Below the pieces are notes generated by a model. The model worked only from the letters and a program-made list of their open reading frames with translations, searched no databases and was not told where the DNA came from. Below are positions 17,458 to 26,746 of a DNA stretch of 64,000 nucleotides, in pieces (positions within the stretch are counted from its first letter, which is position 1; every line of letters starts with the position of its first letter). The DNA lies in assembly GCF_004378355.1 (NCBI RefSeq), contig NZ_SNUB01000001.1:1-64000 (forward strand), written 5' to 3'. The position numbers were made by a program, and so were the translations under genes. Origin of the DNA: Psychromonas algicola (GTDB lineage: Bacteria > Pseudomonadota > Gammaproteobacteria > Enterobacterales > Psychromonadaceae).

Positions 17458-18311
17458 GGCTTAATTTCCCATAATATTTTAATTTCTTGCAGTAGGGCTT
17501 TAATAACAGGGTCGTTAACTTTATTGTTAGCGACCACAAAATACAAAGGCGTTTCAAAATCTAAATTAGAAAGTAATTTAATCTGTCCTTTATCCTCATA
17601 AAATTCTGCTTCTTCTCGCTCGTAAAAACTTAACCCTAATCCACTTTTTACTAGCTCAAGACGCGAGATTTCATCATCACTGCTTGCAACTGATTTAATA
17701 TTATTACCAATTTTTGACTTTAAAAACTGATCAAAAGGACAATAGAAGCCCATTGTGATCCAATCTTCTTGCTTGATGGTTTTATCTGTTAATTGAAATT
17801 CCTTATTGGTAATGGTGGTGATTTTTTGCATTTTAACTTTAATTGCAAAACAGTCTTCTGGAATGTCACCGTAAATATATCCACCATCTATTTGATTGCC
17901 TCGTATTGCTTCAAGTGTTTTACCCGTTGCCATTGACGTTATGTCTATAGAAACACCCGGAATATTCTCTTGAATATTCGCCACTAAGGTTGGTATTTTT
18001 AATTGTGCTGCGCTCTGATTAATGGCTAATTTAAATGTTCCTATAATTTCATGCTGATTATCAGCCGCTTCATTGACTAAAGATAACGCTGAATCAAGTG
18101 TATTTTGTGCTTTAGGTAAAAGCAGTCTTCCTTTCTCGGTTAGCTGCATTCCTTTACTAGAGCGAACAAAAAGGGAAGTTTGAAGTTCTTCTTCTAAGGC
18201 TTTTATATGTGCGCTGATTGCAGGAGGTGTTGTAAATAGTTGTTTTGCTGCAAGTGTTAAATTACCTGTTTTAGCAACCACAACAAAAGACCGTAAATGA
18301 TAAAACTCCAT
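17454..18311 (-). CDS. LysR-family transcriptional regulator
   Basis: This 285-residue protein has an N-terminal winged helix-turn-helix (residues 1-60, LRSFVVVAKTGNLTLAAKQL, then a PPAISAHIKALEEEL recognition helix) and a periplasmic-binding-like effector domain (about 90-285). It is divergent from a rhodanese gene whose start is 186 bp away, the usual layout for a LysR regulator and its target. The effector is unknown. The C-terminal region is a little short but otherwise normal. Confidence 0.9.
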   Translation of the reverse strand: MEFYHLRSFVVVAKTGNLTLAAKQLFTTPPAISAHIKALEEELQTSLFVRSSKGMQLTEKGRLLLPKAQNTLDSALSLVNEAADNQHEIIGTFKLAINQSAAQLKIPTLVANIQENIPGVSIDITSMATGKTLEAIRGNQIDGGYIYGDIPEDCFAIKVKMQKITTITNKEFQLTDKTIKQEDWITMGFYCPFDQFLKSKIGNNIKSVASSDDEISRLELVKSGLGLSFYEREEAEFYEDKGQIKLLSNLDFETPLYFVVANNKVNDPVIKALLQEIKILWEIKP

Positions 18312-18497
18312 AATGTGTTTCTCTTTATTTAATAGATTTAGTTAGCTCATCTATTATGTATTTAACGAAAATTAAGTGTATTCATATTATCTTAATAGTT
18401 TGTTCAGTATTGATGAATTCAGTTTTTCAGTTTGTCTAGTTATAGTGTTCTCGCCTTAAATGGAACACTTTAATTATTAAAAATAATAGGAAATAAT

Positions 18498-18920
18498 ATG
18501 ACAATCCAATCAAATGTGTTGGCTTATCCAGCTGCAAAAAGTGATCAAGCAAATCAATTTTTTAATAATAAGCTAGGTTATGAAACAGATTGTTCTGATG
18601 TTTATGCCGATATTAAAAATGGCCATGATGATTTTGTGCTTTTAGATGTACGCAGTACCGAAGCTTTCAATAAAAGCCACGCGGTGACTGCGTTAAGTAT
18701 GCCAAACAATGAAATAAATGAAATGGCATTATCTGTATTTTCAAAAAAAACTGTTTTTGTTGTTTATTGTTGGGGGCCAGGATGTAATGGCGCAACGAAA
18801 GCCGCGATGAAAATATCTGCATTAGGATACGCAGTAAAAGAAATGATTGGCGGGATTCATTATTGGGAGGATTTTGAACGTTATCCAGTAAATCGCAGAG
18901 TGGATGAATCACAACGTTAA
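18498..18920 (+). CDS. Rhodanese-like domain protein
   Basis: This single-domain rhodanese has 140 residues. The key strand and loop are FVVYCWGPGCNGATKAA, with the cysteine after VVY at the active-site position and a second cysteine five residues on. It also has LLDVRSTEAFNKSHAVTALS and the final GGIHYWEDFERYP. Such proteins transfer sulfane sulfur to nucleophiles, though the acceptor is unknown. It is divergent from the LysR gene and is probably controlled by it. Confidence 0.85.
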   Translation: MTIQSNVLAYPAAKSDQANQFFNNKLGYETDCSDVYADIKNGHDDFVLLDVRSTEAFNKSHAVTALSMPNNEINEMALSVFSKKTVFVVYCWGPGCNGATKAAMKISALGYAVKEMIGGIHYWEDFERYPVNRRVDESQR

Positions 18921-19040
18921 TATAAGTGTTTATTTTATTGAGTAAAAAAACTGTACTCCCTCAATTTTTCATAATTGTATCTATACTTACATAAACTTTT
19001 AACTAAGATGAGTTAATTCAATTGAAACTCGAGGGGTTAT

Positions 19041-20291
19041 ATGCAATTTCCAAAAATTTTACTCGACAAAAATCTTTGTAAAATAAGAACCATTACTACA
19101 TTTATTACTTTAGACTCAAATCAAACTAAATGGCCGGAATTGATTCAACAGGCGAATGATTTTTGCCAATCCTTAGCAAAAGATTTCAAGAATAAAGGTT
19201 ATCTCGTTCAATCTATTCGTATAGTCACCAATGCCTTTGCTGAATATATCGATACCACTAATTTAACAACAGCACAGAAAGACCTTCGCCAATTAAGCGC
19301 TTTATTAAATAAATACCAACAAGCAGATTCTGATTTACGTCTTAGGTTCGCCATTGGTGAAGCAACTGATGCACATCAATTGAGTTTAGTGCCTGAGTTA
19401 ATTGAAGAATTTGGTGATTTATGTAATGTTTGTGTCAACATTGCAATGAATGAAAATGGTTTTCTAGATAATCAACTGATTGAAGAAGCCGCTAAAACTG
19501 TCAATCATATTAGTCAAATAACTCCTCGTGGAGAAGGTAATTTTAATTTTACGGTTAACTTTAATTGCAAACCTTTGATTCCTTACTTTCCTGCTAGTTA
19601 TTTTGAGAAGCATCTACCCAACTCCTTTGTGATTGGCCTTGAAACACCTGATTTATTAGTCGCGACATTAAAAGCGTTTAATCAAGAAAATCCATCTTTG
19701 CTACATGAACAGGCATTCGATGGTTATTACACTTCGTTAAAAAATAATTTACAGCATCATGTCGATCAATTAAAAAAGATCATCGAAAATAAGCACCTTA
19801 ATAAAGGATTTGAATTTGCTGGCTTAGACAGCTCTGCCGCTCCTTCAAAAGATTGCGCAAGTATGACCGATGTGTATGAGTTGATGGGAGTAGAATATTT
19901 TGGTGCATCAGGTACTGTCGAAGCTTCTGCATTATTAACGCGCGTCTTTAAATCTATTACAGGAATGCCATTAGTTGGTTTTTCTGGCTTAATGCTGGCA
20001 TTGACCGAAGATCGAGGGCTAGCTAAAGGCAGTCAATTGCATCAATTTGATATTCGTTCTCTATTAACCTATAGCTCAGTGTGTGGGATTGGTTTAGACA
20101 CAGTTCCTATTCCTGGTGGAACGCCTATTAATAAGATTGCAGCCATGATGCGAGATACAGGCACTATGGCGTTTCGACTAAACAAACCGTTAACAGTGAG
20201 AGTTTTTCCTGTTCCGGGATTGAAAGCCGGCGCTTTAACTGCCTTTGAAAGTGACGACCTTTGTAACTGTACAGTCTTAGCCGTCCTATAA
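19041..20291 (+). CDS. UPF0210/DUF711 family protein
   Basis: This 416-residue cytoplasmic protein has family hallmarks such as IRIVTNAFAEYID, VCVNIAMNENGFLD, and FAGLDSSAAPSKDCASM (around 260-277). Late in the chain are SVCGIGLDTVPIPGGTPIN and VPGLKAGALTAFESDDLCN. No biochemical role is established for this family. The chain is somewhat shorter than typical DUF711 proteins (about 450). It lies upstream of an amino acid ABC transporter on the same strand, but a hairpin and 294 bp separate them. Confidence 0.82.
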   Translation: MQFPKILLDKNLCKIRTITTFITLDSNQTKWPELIQQANDFCQSLAKDFKNKGYLVQSIRIVTNAFAEYIDTTNLTTAQKDLRQLSALLNKYQQADSDLRLRFAIGEATDAHQLSLVPELIEEFGDLCNVCVNIAMNENGFLDNQLIEEAAKTVNHISQITPRGEGNFNFTVNFNCKPLIPYFPASYFEKHLPNSFVIGLETPDLLVATLKAFNQENPSLLHEQAFDGYYTSLKNNLQHHVDQLKKIIENKHLNKGFEFAGLDSSAAPSKDCASMTDVYELMGVEYFGASGTVEASALLTRVFKSITGMPLVGFSGLMLALTEDRGLAKGSQLHQFDIRSLLTYSSVCGIGLDTVPIPGGTPINKIAAMMRDTGTMAFRLNKPLTVRVFPVPGLKAGALTAFESDDLCNCTVLAVL

Positions 20292-20300
20292 ACAAACTTT

Positions 20301-20389
20301 ATGCTTTAACCGTTTAACTATAAACGGTTAAAACCCCCTCAGTTCAACTACCTATCTTTGATATTTTTTTAAATGCTTTAACCATTTAA
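20301..20389 (+). repeat. Direct repeat ATGCTTTAACCrTTTAA
   Basis: Copies at 20301-20317 and 20373-20389 differ at one position. They lie in the gap before the amino acid ABC transporter. Their purpose is unknown. Confidence 0.55.
20305..20332 (+). terminator. Hairpin after the UPF0210 gene
   Basis: TTTAACCGTTTA and TAAACGGTTAAA make a perfect 12-bp stem with a 4-nt loop, 14 bp past the stop codon. No T run follows, so it is a weak terminator or a dyad. The left arm lies in ATGCTTTAACCGTTTAA, which recurs with one mismatch at 20373-20389. Confidence 0.5.
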
Positions 20390-20474
20390 TTCATTGTAGA
20401 ATATAAGGTTATAACTGATAACTGTACAATCTATTGATTTTAAATATCTAATGGTAAAGTGCGTTTTGAGTTTA

Positions 20475-20503
20475 ATTGGTTATAACTTTAAGGTATAACC
20501 AAT
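20475..20503. promoter_or_regulatory. Dyad upstream of the amino acid ABC transporter
   Basis: ATTGGTTATA / TATAACCAAT is a perfect 10-bp inverted repeat with a 9-nt spacer, 82 bp before the binding-protein start. A related GGTTATAACT copy occurs near 20409. It is a candidate operator; the regulator is unknown. Confidence 0.5.
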
Positions 20504-20585
20504 GTTAGTTATATAATTTACTCAATATAACAAACCAATTTAGTCACATTTGAGCAGTACTCATTTAAGTACGAATAGGAATATT

Positions 20586-21344
20586 ATGAATAAATTTTTG
20601 AAAAAAACATTAATTGCGATCACAGCAATTAGCAGTCTATTAACCGTTCCTGCTTTTGCACAAGAAACGGTAAAAGTAGGGATGTCAGGTCGTTATTTCC
20701 CATTCACATTTCAAAAAAATGATGTACTTCAAGGTTTTGAAGTTGATGTGTGGAATGAAATTGCAAAGCGTTCTGATTACAAAGTTGAATTTGTAACAGC
20801 TACATTCTCTGGTTTATTTGGCATGTTAGAAGCGGGTCATATCGATACAATTTCTAACCAAATTACCATTACAGAAGCACGTACTGCTAAATATGCTTTT
20901 TCTACTCCGTATGTTATTGACGGTGTACAAATTACAGTGCGTCGTGGCCGCGATGATATTCAAAGTTTTGAAGATCTAAAAGGTAAAAAGGTAGCGGTGA
21001 ATTTAGGTAGTAACTTTGAAGAAACATTACGTAAATACGATACAAAGAATGAAATCAACATAGTTACCTATGACTCAGGTTTAGAGCAAGATGTTGCATT
21101 AGGTCGTGCAGATGCGTTCATCATGGATCGTGTTTCTTCTGTTCAATTAATCAAGAAAGCTGGCTTACCGTTACAACTAGCTGGTAAACCTTTTGAAAAG
21201 ATTGAAAATGCAATGCCTTTTTTAAACAGTGCAAAACAGCTTAAATTACGTGATCAAGTAGATAAAGCCTTAGCTTCAATGCGTGCAGACGGTAAATTAA
21301 CTGAAATTTCTAACAAGTGGTTCGATACAGACATCACTCAATAA
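20586..21344 (+). CDS. Polar amino acid ABC transporter, substrate-binding protein
   Basis: This periplasmic receptor has 252 residues from the ATG at 20586, with a signal peptide (MNKFLKKTLIAITAISSLL, likely cleaved after AFA). The mature protein has the SBP_bac_3 fold: MSGRYFPFTFQ, LQGFEVDVWNEIAKR, NQITITEARTAKYAFSTPY and KKVAVNLGSNFEE. It most resembles cystine or glutamine binders, but the ligand is not certain. A TTG start at 20550 is possible, but the ATG has AGGAA before it and gives a clean signal peptide. The permease and ATPase genes follow directly. Confidence 0.9.
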   Translation: MNKFLKKTLIAITAISSLLTVPAFAQETVKVGMSGRYFPFTFQKNDVLQGFEVDVWNEIAKRSDYKVEFVTATFSGLFGMLEAGHIDTISNQITITEARTAKYAFSTPYVIDGVQITVRRGRDDIQSFEDLKGKKVAVNLGSNFEETLRKYDTKNEINIVTYDSGLEQDVALGRADAFIMDRVSSVQLIKKAGLPLQLAGKPFEKIENAMPFLNSAKQLKLRDQVDKALASMRADGKLTEISNKWFDTDITQ

Positions 21345-21368
21345 TATTAACCTTAAAGAGTCATTTTT

Positions 21369-22037
21369 ATGCAAAATTCCTTTGATTTTCAATATGTATT
21401 TGAATTATTACCCACTTTATTTAGGTATCTTGGGGTGACGATGGAAATGGCGCTTTGGGGGTTTGTATTTGCATTAATACTTGCACTGGGCTTAGCGCTA
21501 GTGCGAGTGTTTAAAATTCCAGTAATCCAACACTTAGCTGCTCTATTTATTTCATTTTTCCGTGGAACGCCTTTATTAGTACAGCTCTTTTTGCTGTATT
21601 ACGGATTACCGCAAATTTCTCCTTTATTTTTAATGGATGCATTCACAGCCGCCGTGCTTGGTTTAACTTTGCATTTTGCTGCTTATATGGCTGAAAGTAT
21701 TAGAGCTGCCATTTTAGGAATAGATAAATCTCAAATGGAAGCCTGTTTAAGTATTGGGATGACCAGATTACAGGCAATGAAACGCGTAATATTACCCCAA
21801 GCCTCAAGGGTAGCGACGCCTTCATTGATGAATTATTTTATTGATATGATAAAAAGTACCTCGTTAGCTTTTACATTAGGTGTGGCTGAAATTATGGCAA
21901 AAGCTCAAATGGAAGCGTCCTCAAGCTTTAAATTTTTTGAAAGCTTTTTAGCTGTTGCTGTTATTTATTGGATAATTGTATTGTTTTTTACTCGTATCCA
22001 ACATCTATTAGAATACAAACTGAATGAGGCTTATTAA
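21369..22037 (+). CDS. Polar amino acid ABC transporter, permease
   Basis: This 222-residue inner-membrane protein is of the HisM/GlnP type with about five helices. The [20 protein letters not shown] segment and the EAA loop [21 protein letters not shown] are characteristic. Only one permease gene is present, so the channel is likely a homodimer. It starts 24 bp after the binding-protein gene, and the ATPase gene starts 2 bp after its stop. Confidence 0.92.
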   Translation: MQNSFDFQYVFELLPTLFRYLGVTMEMALWGFVFALILALGLALVRVFKIPVIQHLAALFISFFRGTPLLVQLFLLYYGLPQISPLFLMDAFTAAVLGLTLHFAAYMAESIRAAILGIDKSQMEACLSIGMTRLQAMKRVILPQASRVATPSLMNYFIDMIKSTSLAFTLGVAEIMAKAQMEASSSFKFFESFLAVAVIYWIIVLFFTRIQHLLEYKLNEAY

Positions 22038-22039
22038 CT

Positions 22040-22780
22040 ATGATTAAAATATCCAACTTAAGCAAAGAATTCGGTAAGTTAGCAGTATTAAAAGATATTA
22101 ACTTTACTGTTGAAAAAGGGGAGATCATTGTGATCATTGGCCCTTCTGGAACGGGGAAGTCAACGTTATTGCGCTGCCTTAATTACCTTGAAACTCCAAC
22201 AACAGGGAAAATACAAATTGGTAATGTTGATATAGATGCAGTTAATCATAAACAAAAAGAAGTTACTGCATTACGTCAACAAAGTAGTTTTGTTTTTCAA
22301 AATTATTCATTATTCGCTAACAAAACAGCAATACAGAATGTGGCTGAAAGCTTGATCACTGTTTGGAAAACACCAACCTCTGAAGCCTTAAAGATAGCGA
22401 AGGAAATATTAGTTAAAGTGGGGTTAGCTGATAAGCTTGATGCTTACCCATCACGTTTGTCAGGCGGACAACAGCAACGTGTCGGGATTGCAAGAGCAAT
22501 GGCAGCAAAGGGCGAAGTCATTTTATTTGATGAACCCACATCAGCGCTGGATCCTGAATGGGTTGACGAAGTCTTAGCGGTAATGAAACAACTTGCAGTT
22601 GAAAGGCAAACAATGATCGTAGTGACCCATGAAATGCAATTCGCAAAAGAAGTTGCTGATCGTGTTATTTTTATGGAAGATGGTTATATTGTTGAACAAG
22701 GTACACCGCAGCAAATATTTGAACAACCACAAAATGAAAGAACAAAGTCCTTCGTTAAAAGAGCACTTAAACAACATTAA
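22040..22780 (+). CDS. Polar amino acid ABC transporter, ATP-binding protein
   Basis: This 246-residue ATPase has Walker [10 protein letters not shown] (about residues 34-42), signature [17 protein letters not shown], Walker [14 protein letters not shown] and the H-loop [19 protein letters not shown], all in the HisP/GlnQ pattern. It completes a three-gene operon with the binding protein and permease. A strong hairpin follows 10 bp after the stop. Confidence 0.93.
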   Translation: MIKISNLSKEFGKLAVLKDINFTVEKGEIIVIIGPSGTGKSTLLRCLNYLETPTTGKIQIGNVDIDAVNHKQKEVTALRQQSSFVFQNYSLFANKTAIQNVAESLITVWKTPTSEALKIAKEILVKVGLADKLDAYPSRLSGGQQQRVGIARAMAAKGEVILFDEPTSALDPEWVDEVLAVMKQLAVERQTMIVVTHEMQFAKEVADRVIFMEDGYIVEQGTPQQIFEQPQNERTKSFVKRALKQH

Positions 22781-22790
22781 GGCTTTTTAA

Positions 22791-22826
22791 TAACGCTTAA
22801 AGTGTTAGATAATACTTTAAGCGTTA
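22791..22826 (+). terminator. Hairpin after the ABC transporter operon
   Basis: TAACGCTTAAAGT / ACTTTAAGCGTTA is a perfect 13-bp stem with a 10-nt loop just past the ATPase stop. A T run is lacking downstream, so termination may be partial, or the hairpin may protect the mRNA 3' end. Confidence 0.55.
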
Positions 22827-22911
22827 CTTCATAAAGGAAACTTTTTCCAAACTTGTTTTATTTTCATTAACATATCATCACAATCACTATTTAATTCAAG
22901 GCATTCAAATT

Positions 22912-23475
22912 ATGCAAGACGAAAACGTAATTGATTATGGTCCATTAACAGGTTTAATCGGTACTTGGAAAGGCAATAAAGGCAAAGATCTTGCGCCTGA
23001 ACCAGATGGCACTGAGAATAACGAATTCTATGAAACAATTGTATTTACAGCCGCCGATGACTTAGCCAATGCTGAAGAAGAAAATTTAAGTGCAGTACAT
23101 TACGTTCAAAAAGTTCGCAGAATAACCAACGATAAAGTGTTACACCAAGAAACAGGGTATTGGATGTGGGAACAGGGGACTGATAATGTTATTCATTCCT
23201 TAACTATTCCTCGTGGTATTTGTGTACTCGCTGGCGGTAAAGTTATTGAAGAATCAAAACAAACGCTTTTCAATGTCGAAGCGCAAGTGGGGAGTGAACA
23301 ATGGCCAATTATTCAATCGACTTTTTTACAACAAAAAGCCAAAGTAAAAAGCTATACACAGCAGGTAACATTATCTGGTAATAGCTTACATTACACGCAA
23401 AATATGCTGTTAGATATTTACGGACGTAGCTTTGATCATACAGATACGAGTACGTTAACTAAAGTTAACGAGTAA
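22912..23475 (+). CDS. Nitrobindin-like haem-binding beta-barrel protein
   Basis: This 187-residue protein begins with YGPLTGLIGTWKGNKGKDL, matching the GxWxGxG motif of the THAP4/nitrobindin lipocalin-like barrel. Other barrel segments are VHYVQKVRRI, HQETGYWMWEQ and HSLTIPRGICVLAGG. The family binds ferric haem and can react with nitric oxide or peroxynitrite. The axial histidine was not identified here, so haem binding is inferred. It is 22 bp upstream of an SDR gene and may be cotranscribed with it. Confidence 0.72.
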   Translation: MQDENVIDYGPLTGLIGTWKGNKGKDLAPEPDGTENNEFYETIVFTAADDLANAEEENLSAVHYVQKVRRITNDKVLHQETGYWMWEQGTDNVIHSLTIPRGICVLAGGKVIEESKQTLFNVEAQVGSEQWPIIQSTFLQQKAKVKSYTQQVTLSGNSLHYTQNMLLDIYGRSFDHTDTSTLTKVNE

Positions 23476-23497
23476 TATTACAAAGAGGATTGCCAAA

Positions 23498-24181
23498 ATG
23501 GAAACTGTTTTAATTACAGGTGCATCAAGAGGTATTGGTCTTGAGTTAACTAAGCAATTTCTCGATCTTAACTATAAAGTAATTTCTACCTATCGTGTTA
23601 AACCTTCATTAGCGTTAGACACACTTACATCTAATAAAAATCTCACTCTTATTGAATTAGAAGTGACCAATGAAGATTCAATTTCAAATTTATCTCGTAC
23701 TTTATCTGGCATCACAATAGATATCTTGATTAATAATGCAGGTGTTATTGGTCCCGAACAACAATCTATGGCCGAGATAAAACAGCAGGATTGGTTAAAT
23801 ACTTTTGCAACCAATTCGATAGCTCCATTGATGGTTAGCCACGCTGTTTTACCGTCAATACAAGCGGCCAGCAAACCTCGTATCCTCACTATATCTAGTT
23901 TGATGGGATCTATTAATAGCGATAGTGTAGGCATGTATGCTTATCGCAGTTCTAAGGCAGCAGTTAATAAAGTAATGAAAATACTGTCAGTAGAGCTTAA
24001 AGATCAAGGTATTGCCGTTTGCTTGATTCATCCTGGTTGGGTTCAGACTGATATGGGAGGTCAACAAGCAGATATCAGTGTCGAGGAAAGCGCCACAGGA
24101 ATTCTTGAAATTGCATGTAATTTAACTATGTCTCAAAGCGGTCATTTTTTGACATGGCAAGGTAATAAACTCGACTGGTAA
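23498..24181 (+). CDS. Short-chain dehydrogenase/reductase
   Basis: This 227-residue NAD(P)-dependent oxidoreductase has the nucleotide-binding TGASRGIGLELTKQF at the N-terminus and the structural motif LINNAGVIGP. The active-site Tyr and Lys are in MYAYRSSKAAVNKV, with the Ser in LTISSLMGS. It is most like the C-factor/CsgA-type SDRs. The substrate is unknown. The ribosome site AGAGGA lies 8 bp before the ATG. Confidence 0.9.
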   Translation: METVLITGASRGIGLELTKQFLDLNYKVISTYRVKPSLALDTLTSNKNLTLIELEVTNEDSISNLSRTLSGITIDILINNAGVIGPEQQSMAEIKQQDWLNTFATNSIAPLMVSHAVLPSIQAASKPRILTISSLMGSINSDSVGMYAYRSSKAAVNKVMKILSVELKDQGIAVCLIHPGWVQTDMGGQQADISVEESATGILEIACNLTMSQSGHFLTWQGNKLDW

Positions 24182-24252
24182 ACTTAAGCTTTAAAATATG
24201 ATGTTTATTATTGTAAAAATAAATGTGCAATATTATGCAAACGAGGTAAGTA

Positions 24253-24528
24253 ATGCCTAATAAAAATGACTTAATGGTCATGGGTAATAGCTTGGTTTCA
24301 AGTTTTCAGGAAAAAGCGAATCAAGGCGGAGATTTGGCGCAGTGGAATAGAGAATGTGCATTATCTTGTGATATTTTGCTTGATTACCTTAAGGACAGTT
24401 CTAGTGAAATAGATAAGGTTTTACTTGTTAGCCGTTTAATTAAAGACAAACATATAACAGCAAAACCTCCGGTGATTTCAACTTGGTGTAATAAAATATC
24501 CGAATATTTGCTTACTGCTGAATCTTGA
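24253..24528 (+). CDS. Hypothetical protein (91 aa)
   Basis: No family was recognised. It is a small, soluble, mostly helical protein with three cysteines (two in ECALSCDILLDYL and one in STWCNKI). The ATG at 24253 has GAGGTAAGTA before it. It sits in a run of small uncharacterised plus-strand genes between the SDR gene and the lipoprotein gene at 25559, separated by short gaps. Confidence 0.6.
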   Translation: MPNKNDLMVMGNSLVSSFQEKANQGGDLAQWNRECALSCDILLDYLKDSSSEIDKVLLVSRLIKDKHITAKPPVISTWCNKISEYLLTAES

Positions 24529-24575
24529 AGAAATTACCCTGTGTTTACAAATATAATGAGTGACTTGGAGATAGT

Positions 24576-24857
24576 ATGTTAGAAGAAAAACTGAAAGGTT
24601 TACGTGCGGAACTGATTGATGATGAAATCGTGACCGTTTATTCATTTTCAAATTCAAGCAATCATTTGTCTGCGGTTATTGGCATTAAAGATGGGCCTTT
24701 AGCTGGTCCGCTTTATCAATATGAGATCATCAATGAATCTTCTATTATTATTGATGATGGTTCATCATCAGCTATCAAATGGGACTCGATAGAGTTTGCT
24801 CATAACCAGCTTACTGTTACTTGCAATGGAATAAAAACGACTTATCAAACGAGTTAA
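24576..24857 (+). CDS. Hypothetical protein (93 aa)
   Basis: No family was recognised. The sequence suggests a beta-rich soluble fold (repeated short strands such as VTVYSFSNSS, SAVIGIKDG, YQYEIINESSIIIDD). It starts 48 bp after the previous small gene, with TTGGAG before the ATG. It was probably transcribed together with its neighbours. Confidence 0.6.
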   Translation: MLEEKLKGLRAELIDDEIVTVYSFSNSSNHLSAVIGIKDGPLAGPLYQYEIINESSIIIDDGSSSAIKWDSIEFAHNQLTVTCNGIKTTYQTS

Positions 24858-24908
24858 TATAATTATTTGTTAAATTCAAAATTTGTAATTGGACAGAAGG
24901 AATGAGTT

Positions 24909-25337
24909 ATGGAATCACAGGAAAAGAAACCGATTCATTACGCATTGACAGAAAAATGGTTTTATAAAGTCAGTCTCACTTGGGGCATCATTTTACTAGC
25001 CGCTGGCTTATTATCTATCGGTATTTTACAGGGTATTATCACGGTTGTAGTGTTTGGATTAATGAGTTTCATGGGCTACTGGCTCCTAAAAACCATGTTT
25101 GGTTTTCAGAATTTAAATAAAACATTTATAACCCAAAAAATATTCAGTATTTTTCTAGGTATATTTTGGTATGTTGCTGTATTTACTAGTACTAATTGTA
25201 TTTTAATTACAATTTGGTCTTTAAGTATGGGGCAATATGAAGCTTCTTATTTTACCTTTGCTTGTGCTTTTGTTCCTTTAGGGTGGGCGCTAGCAGTTTC
25301 TCATCAATGGAATTTAAAATCTAATTTTAAACTTTAA
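24909..25337 (+). CDS. Hypothetical membrane protein (142 aa)
   Basis: About four hydrophobic segments are seen (residues roughly 20-40, 42-60, 75-100 and 110-130), with a short charged N-terminus, so it is an inner-membrane protein. No family was recognised. The start has AGAAGGAATG just upstream. Function unknown. Confidence 0.6.
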   Translation: MESQEKKPIHYALTEKWFYKVSLTWGIILLAAGLLSIGILQGIITVVVFGLMSFMGYWLLKTMFGFQNLNKTFITQKIFSIFLGIFWYVAVFTSTNCILITIWSLSMGQYEASYFTFACAFVPLGWALAVSHQWNLKSNFKL

Positions 25338-25558
25338 TCTGTCAAATTAATAGAAGCCATTTTTAACAACTTACATTTGTTTCTTTTATCTAAAACAAGT
25401 GATCAAGTCGCATGATTCTTTCGGCGCTTATTACTTCCTTTAATTGAAATAAACTTGGTTTAATATCTACTCGTGATAGTTATATGTTCACTAATAAAAT
25501 AGCAATCTATTCATCAATAACGTGTTTTTTATAAGACACATAAGGAACACTAGATAAA

Positions 25559-26683
25559 ATGAAAAATTTAACTTTAGCATTAACGATTTTAATTGCGGTT
25601 ACTGGATGTCAAAGTACATCTGATGAACCAAGTGCAGTGCAAACAAATGCGCAAGAAAATAATAATGTGGCATTTAATGCTTACCAGCAATCTAAAGAGT
25701 CTTATGATACTTGGCTTGTTAAAATTAAAAATACTAACAATTTAAAATTTTACTCGTCTAATTTATACAATGATTTATTAACGTCATGGAATGACTCTGC
25801 TGAAATTTATAATGCTTTTGCAAATAAACCTGCGAAAGCGACAGAAAGTTATTCACTTTTTTCATCAGGTACATACGCCCAAAAATTTCAAGAACGTTTA
25901 AACGAAACACAAAATAATTATGAAAAATTATTAAGGTTAAAAGAAAAGTCAGACCTAACGCTCGCAGAGTCCATCTCACAAATTGAATATTTAGAGCACA
26001 TGAGTGCCGCTGAACTTTTTCCTAGTGAATATAAAAGCACTTACAGTGATTACCTCAGTCTTTTTAAATATGTAGAAAAAAACCAACTCTCGAAAGCTCG
26101 AACAGAACAAGTAAAGTTTTTAAAACAAGCTAAACACTTAGAAGCTGAAATTGTTTTAAAGAAATACATCACCCCGTTAGAGAGAGAAATGACTCTTTTG
26201 AAAAGAGAAGGGATTGATAAAAGAGCTCCTATTAGTTACGCAAGAGTTAAAACTGAATTAGGTGATGCAGTCGCTATTATTAACTCAGATACTCGTCATG
26301 TTGTATTAATTGAGCAGCTTGTTAATAAAGTAAAATTTGGATTATCACACTTAAAAAATGTAGATAACGAAATTAAATTATTAAGTAAGGTGAGAAATAA
26401 TAAATTTGAACCGGTTGTATTAGATTTTGAAAATAAATTGCTATCTATTTCTTCTGCGCTAAGTCGTTCTGATTATCGAAACCAATCTAGAGAAAAACAA
26501 ATTGAGCTTATCCTTACTGCAATTAAAGAGTTACATGCAAATAAAGATACAGAGCGATTAACGACTCAACTCGAAAAACTTCAATTATTTAATACTTCTC
26601 AAATTGAAGAGCTAAGTAAACTTAAAAAAGATAATGAAAGTTTAATAAATAAACTTAAAGAGTTAGAAGGCAAAACTGAATAG
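25559..26683 (+). CDS. Coiled-coil lipoprotein of unknown function
   Basis: A lipoprotein signal with a lipobox ending in VTGC (Cys17) is followed by a low-complexity linker (about 18-40). The rest is almost entirely helical and charged (40-374), with probable coiled coils near the middle and at the C-terminus (LEKLQLFNTSQIEELSKL onward). It should be anchored to a membrane and extend into the periplasm. No enzyme motif is seen. It stands alone before a convergent terminator. Confidence 0.7.
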   Translation: MKNLTLALTILIAVTGCQSTSDEPSAVQTNAQENNNVAFNAYQQSKESYDTWLVKIKNTNNLKFYSSNLYNDLLTSWNDSAEIYNAFANKPAKATESYSLFSSGTYAQKFQERLNETQNNYEKLLRLKEKSDLTLAESISQIEYLEHMSAAELFPSEYKSTYSDYLSLFKYVEKNQLSKARTEQVKFLKQAKHLEAEIVLKKYITPLEREMTLLKREGIDKRAPISYARVKTELGDAVAIINSDTRHVVLIEQLVNKVKFGLSHLKNVDNEIKLLSKVRNNKFEPVVLDFENKLLSISSALSRSDYRNQSREKQIELILTAIKELHANKDTERLTTQLEKLQLFNTSQIEELSKLKKDNESLINKLKELEGKTE

Positions 26684-26719
26684 GTTCTATTTGTTAAATG
26701 GTTAGTCTCGAATTGAGTA

Positions 26720-26738
26720 GGGGAGTTTAATACTCCCC
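26720..26738. terminator. Convergent terminator hairpin
   Basis: GGGGAGT / ACTCCCC stem with a 5-nt loop lies between the convergent lipoprotein and oxygenase genes. A T-rich tract follows on the plus strand a few bases later. Confidence 0.6.
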
Positions 26739-26746
26739 AAATGATA

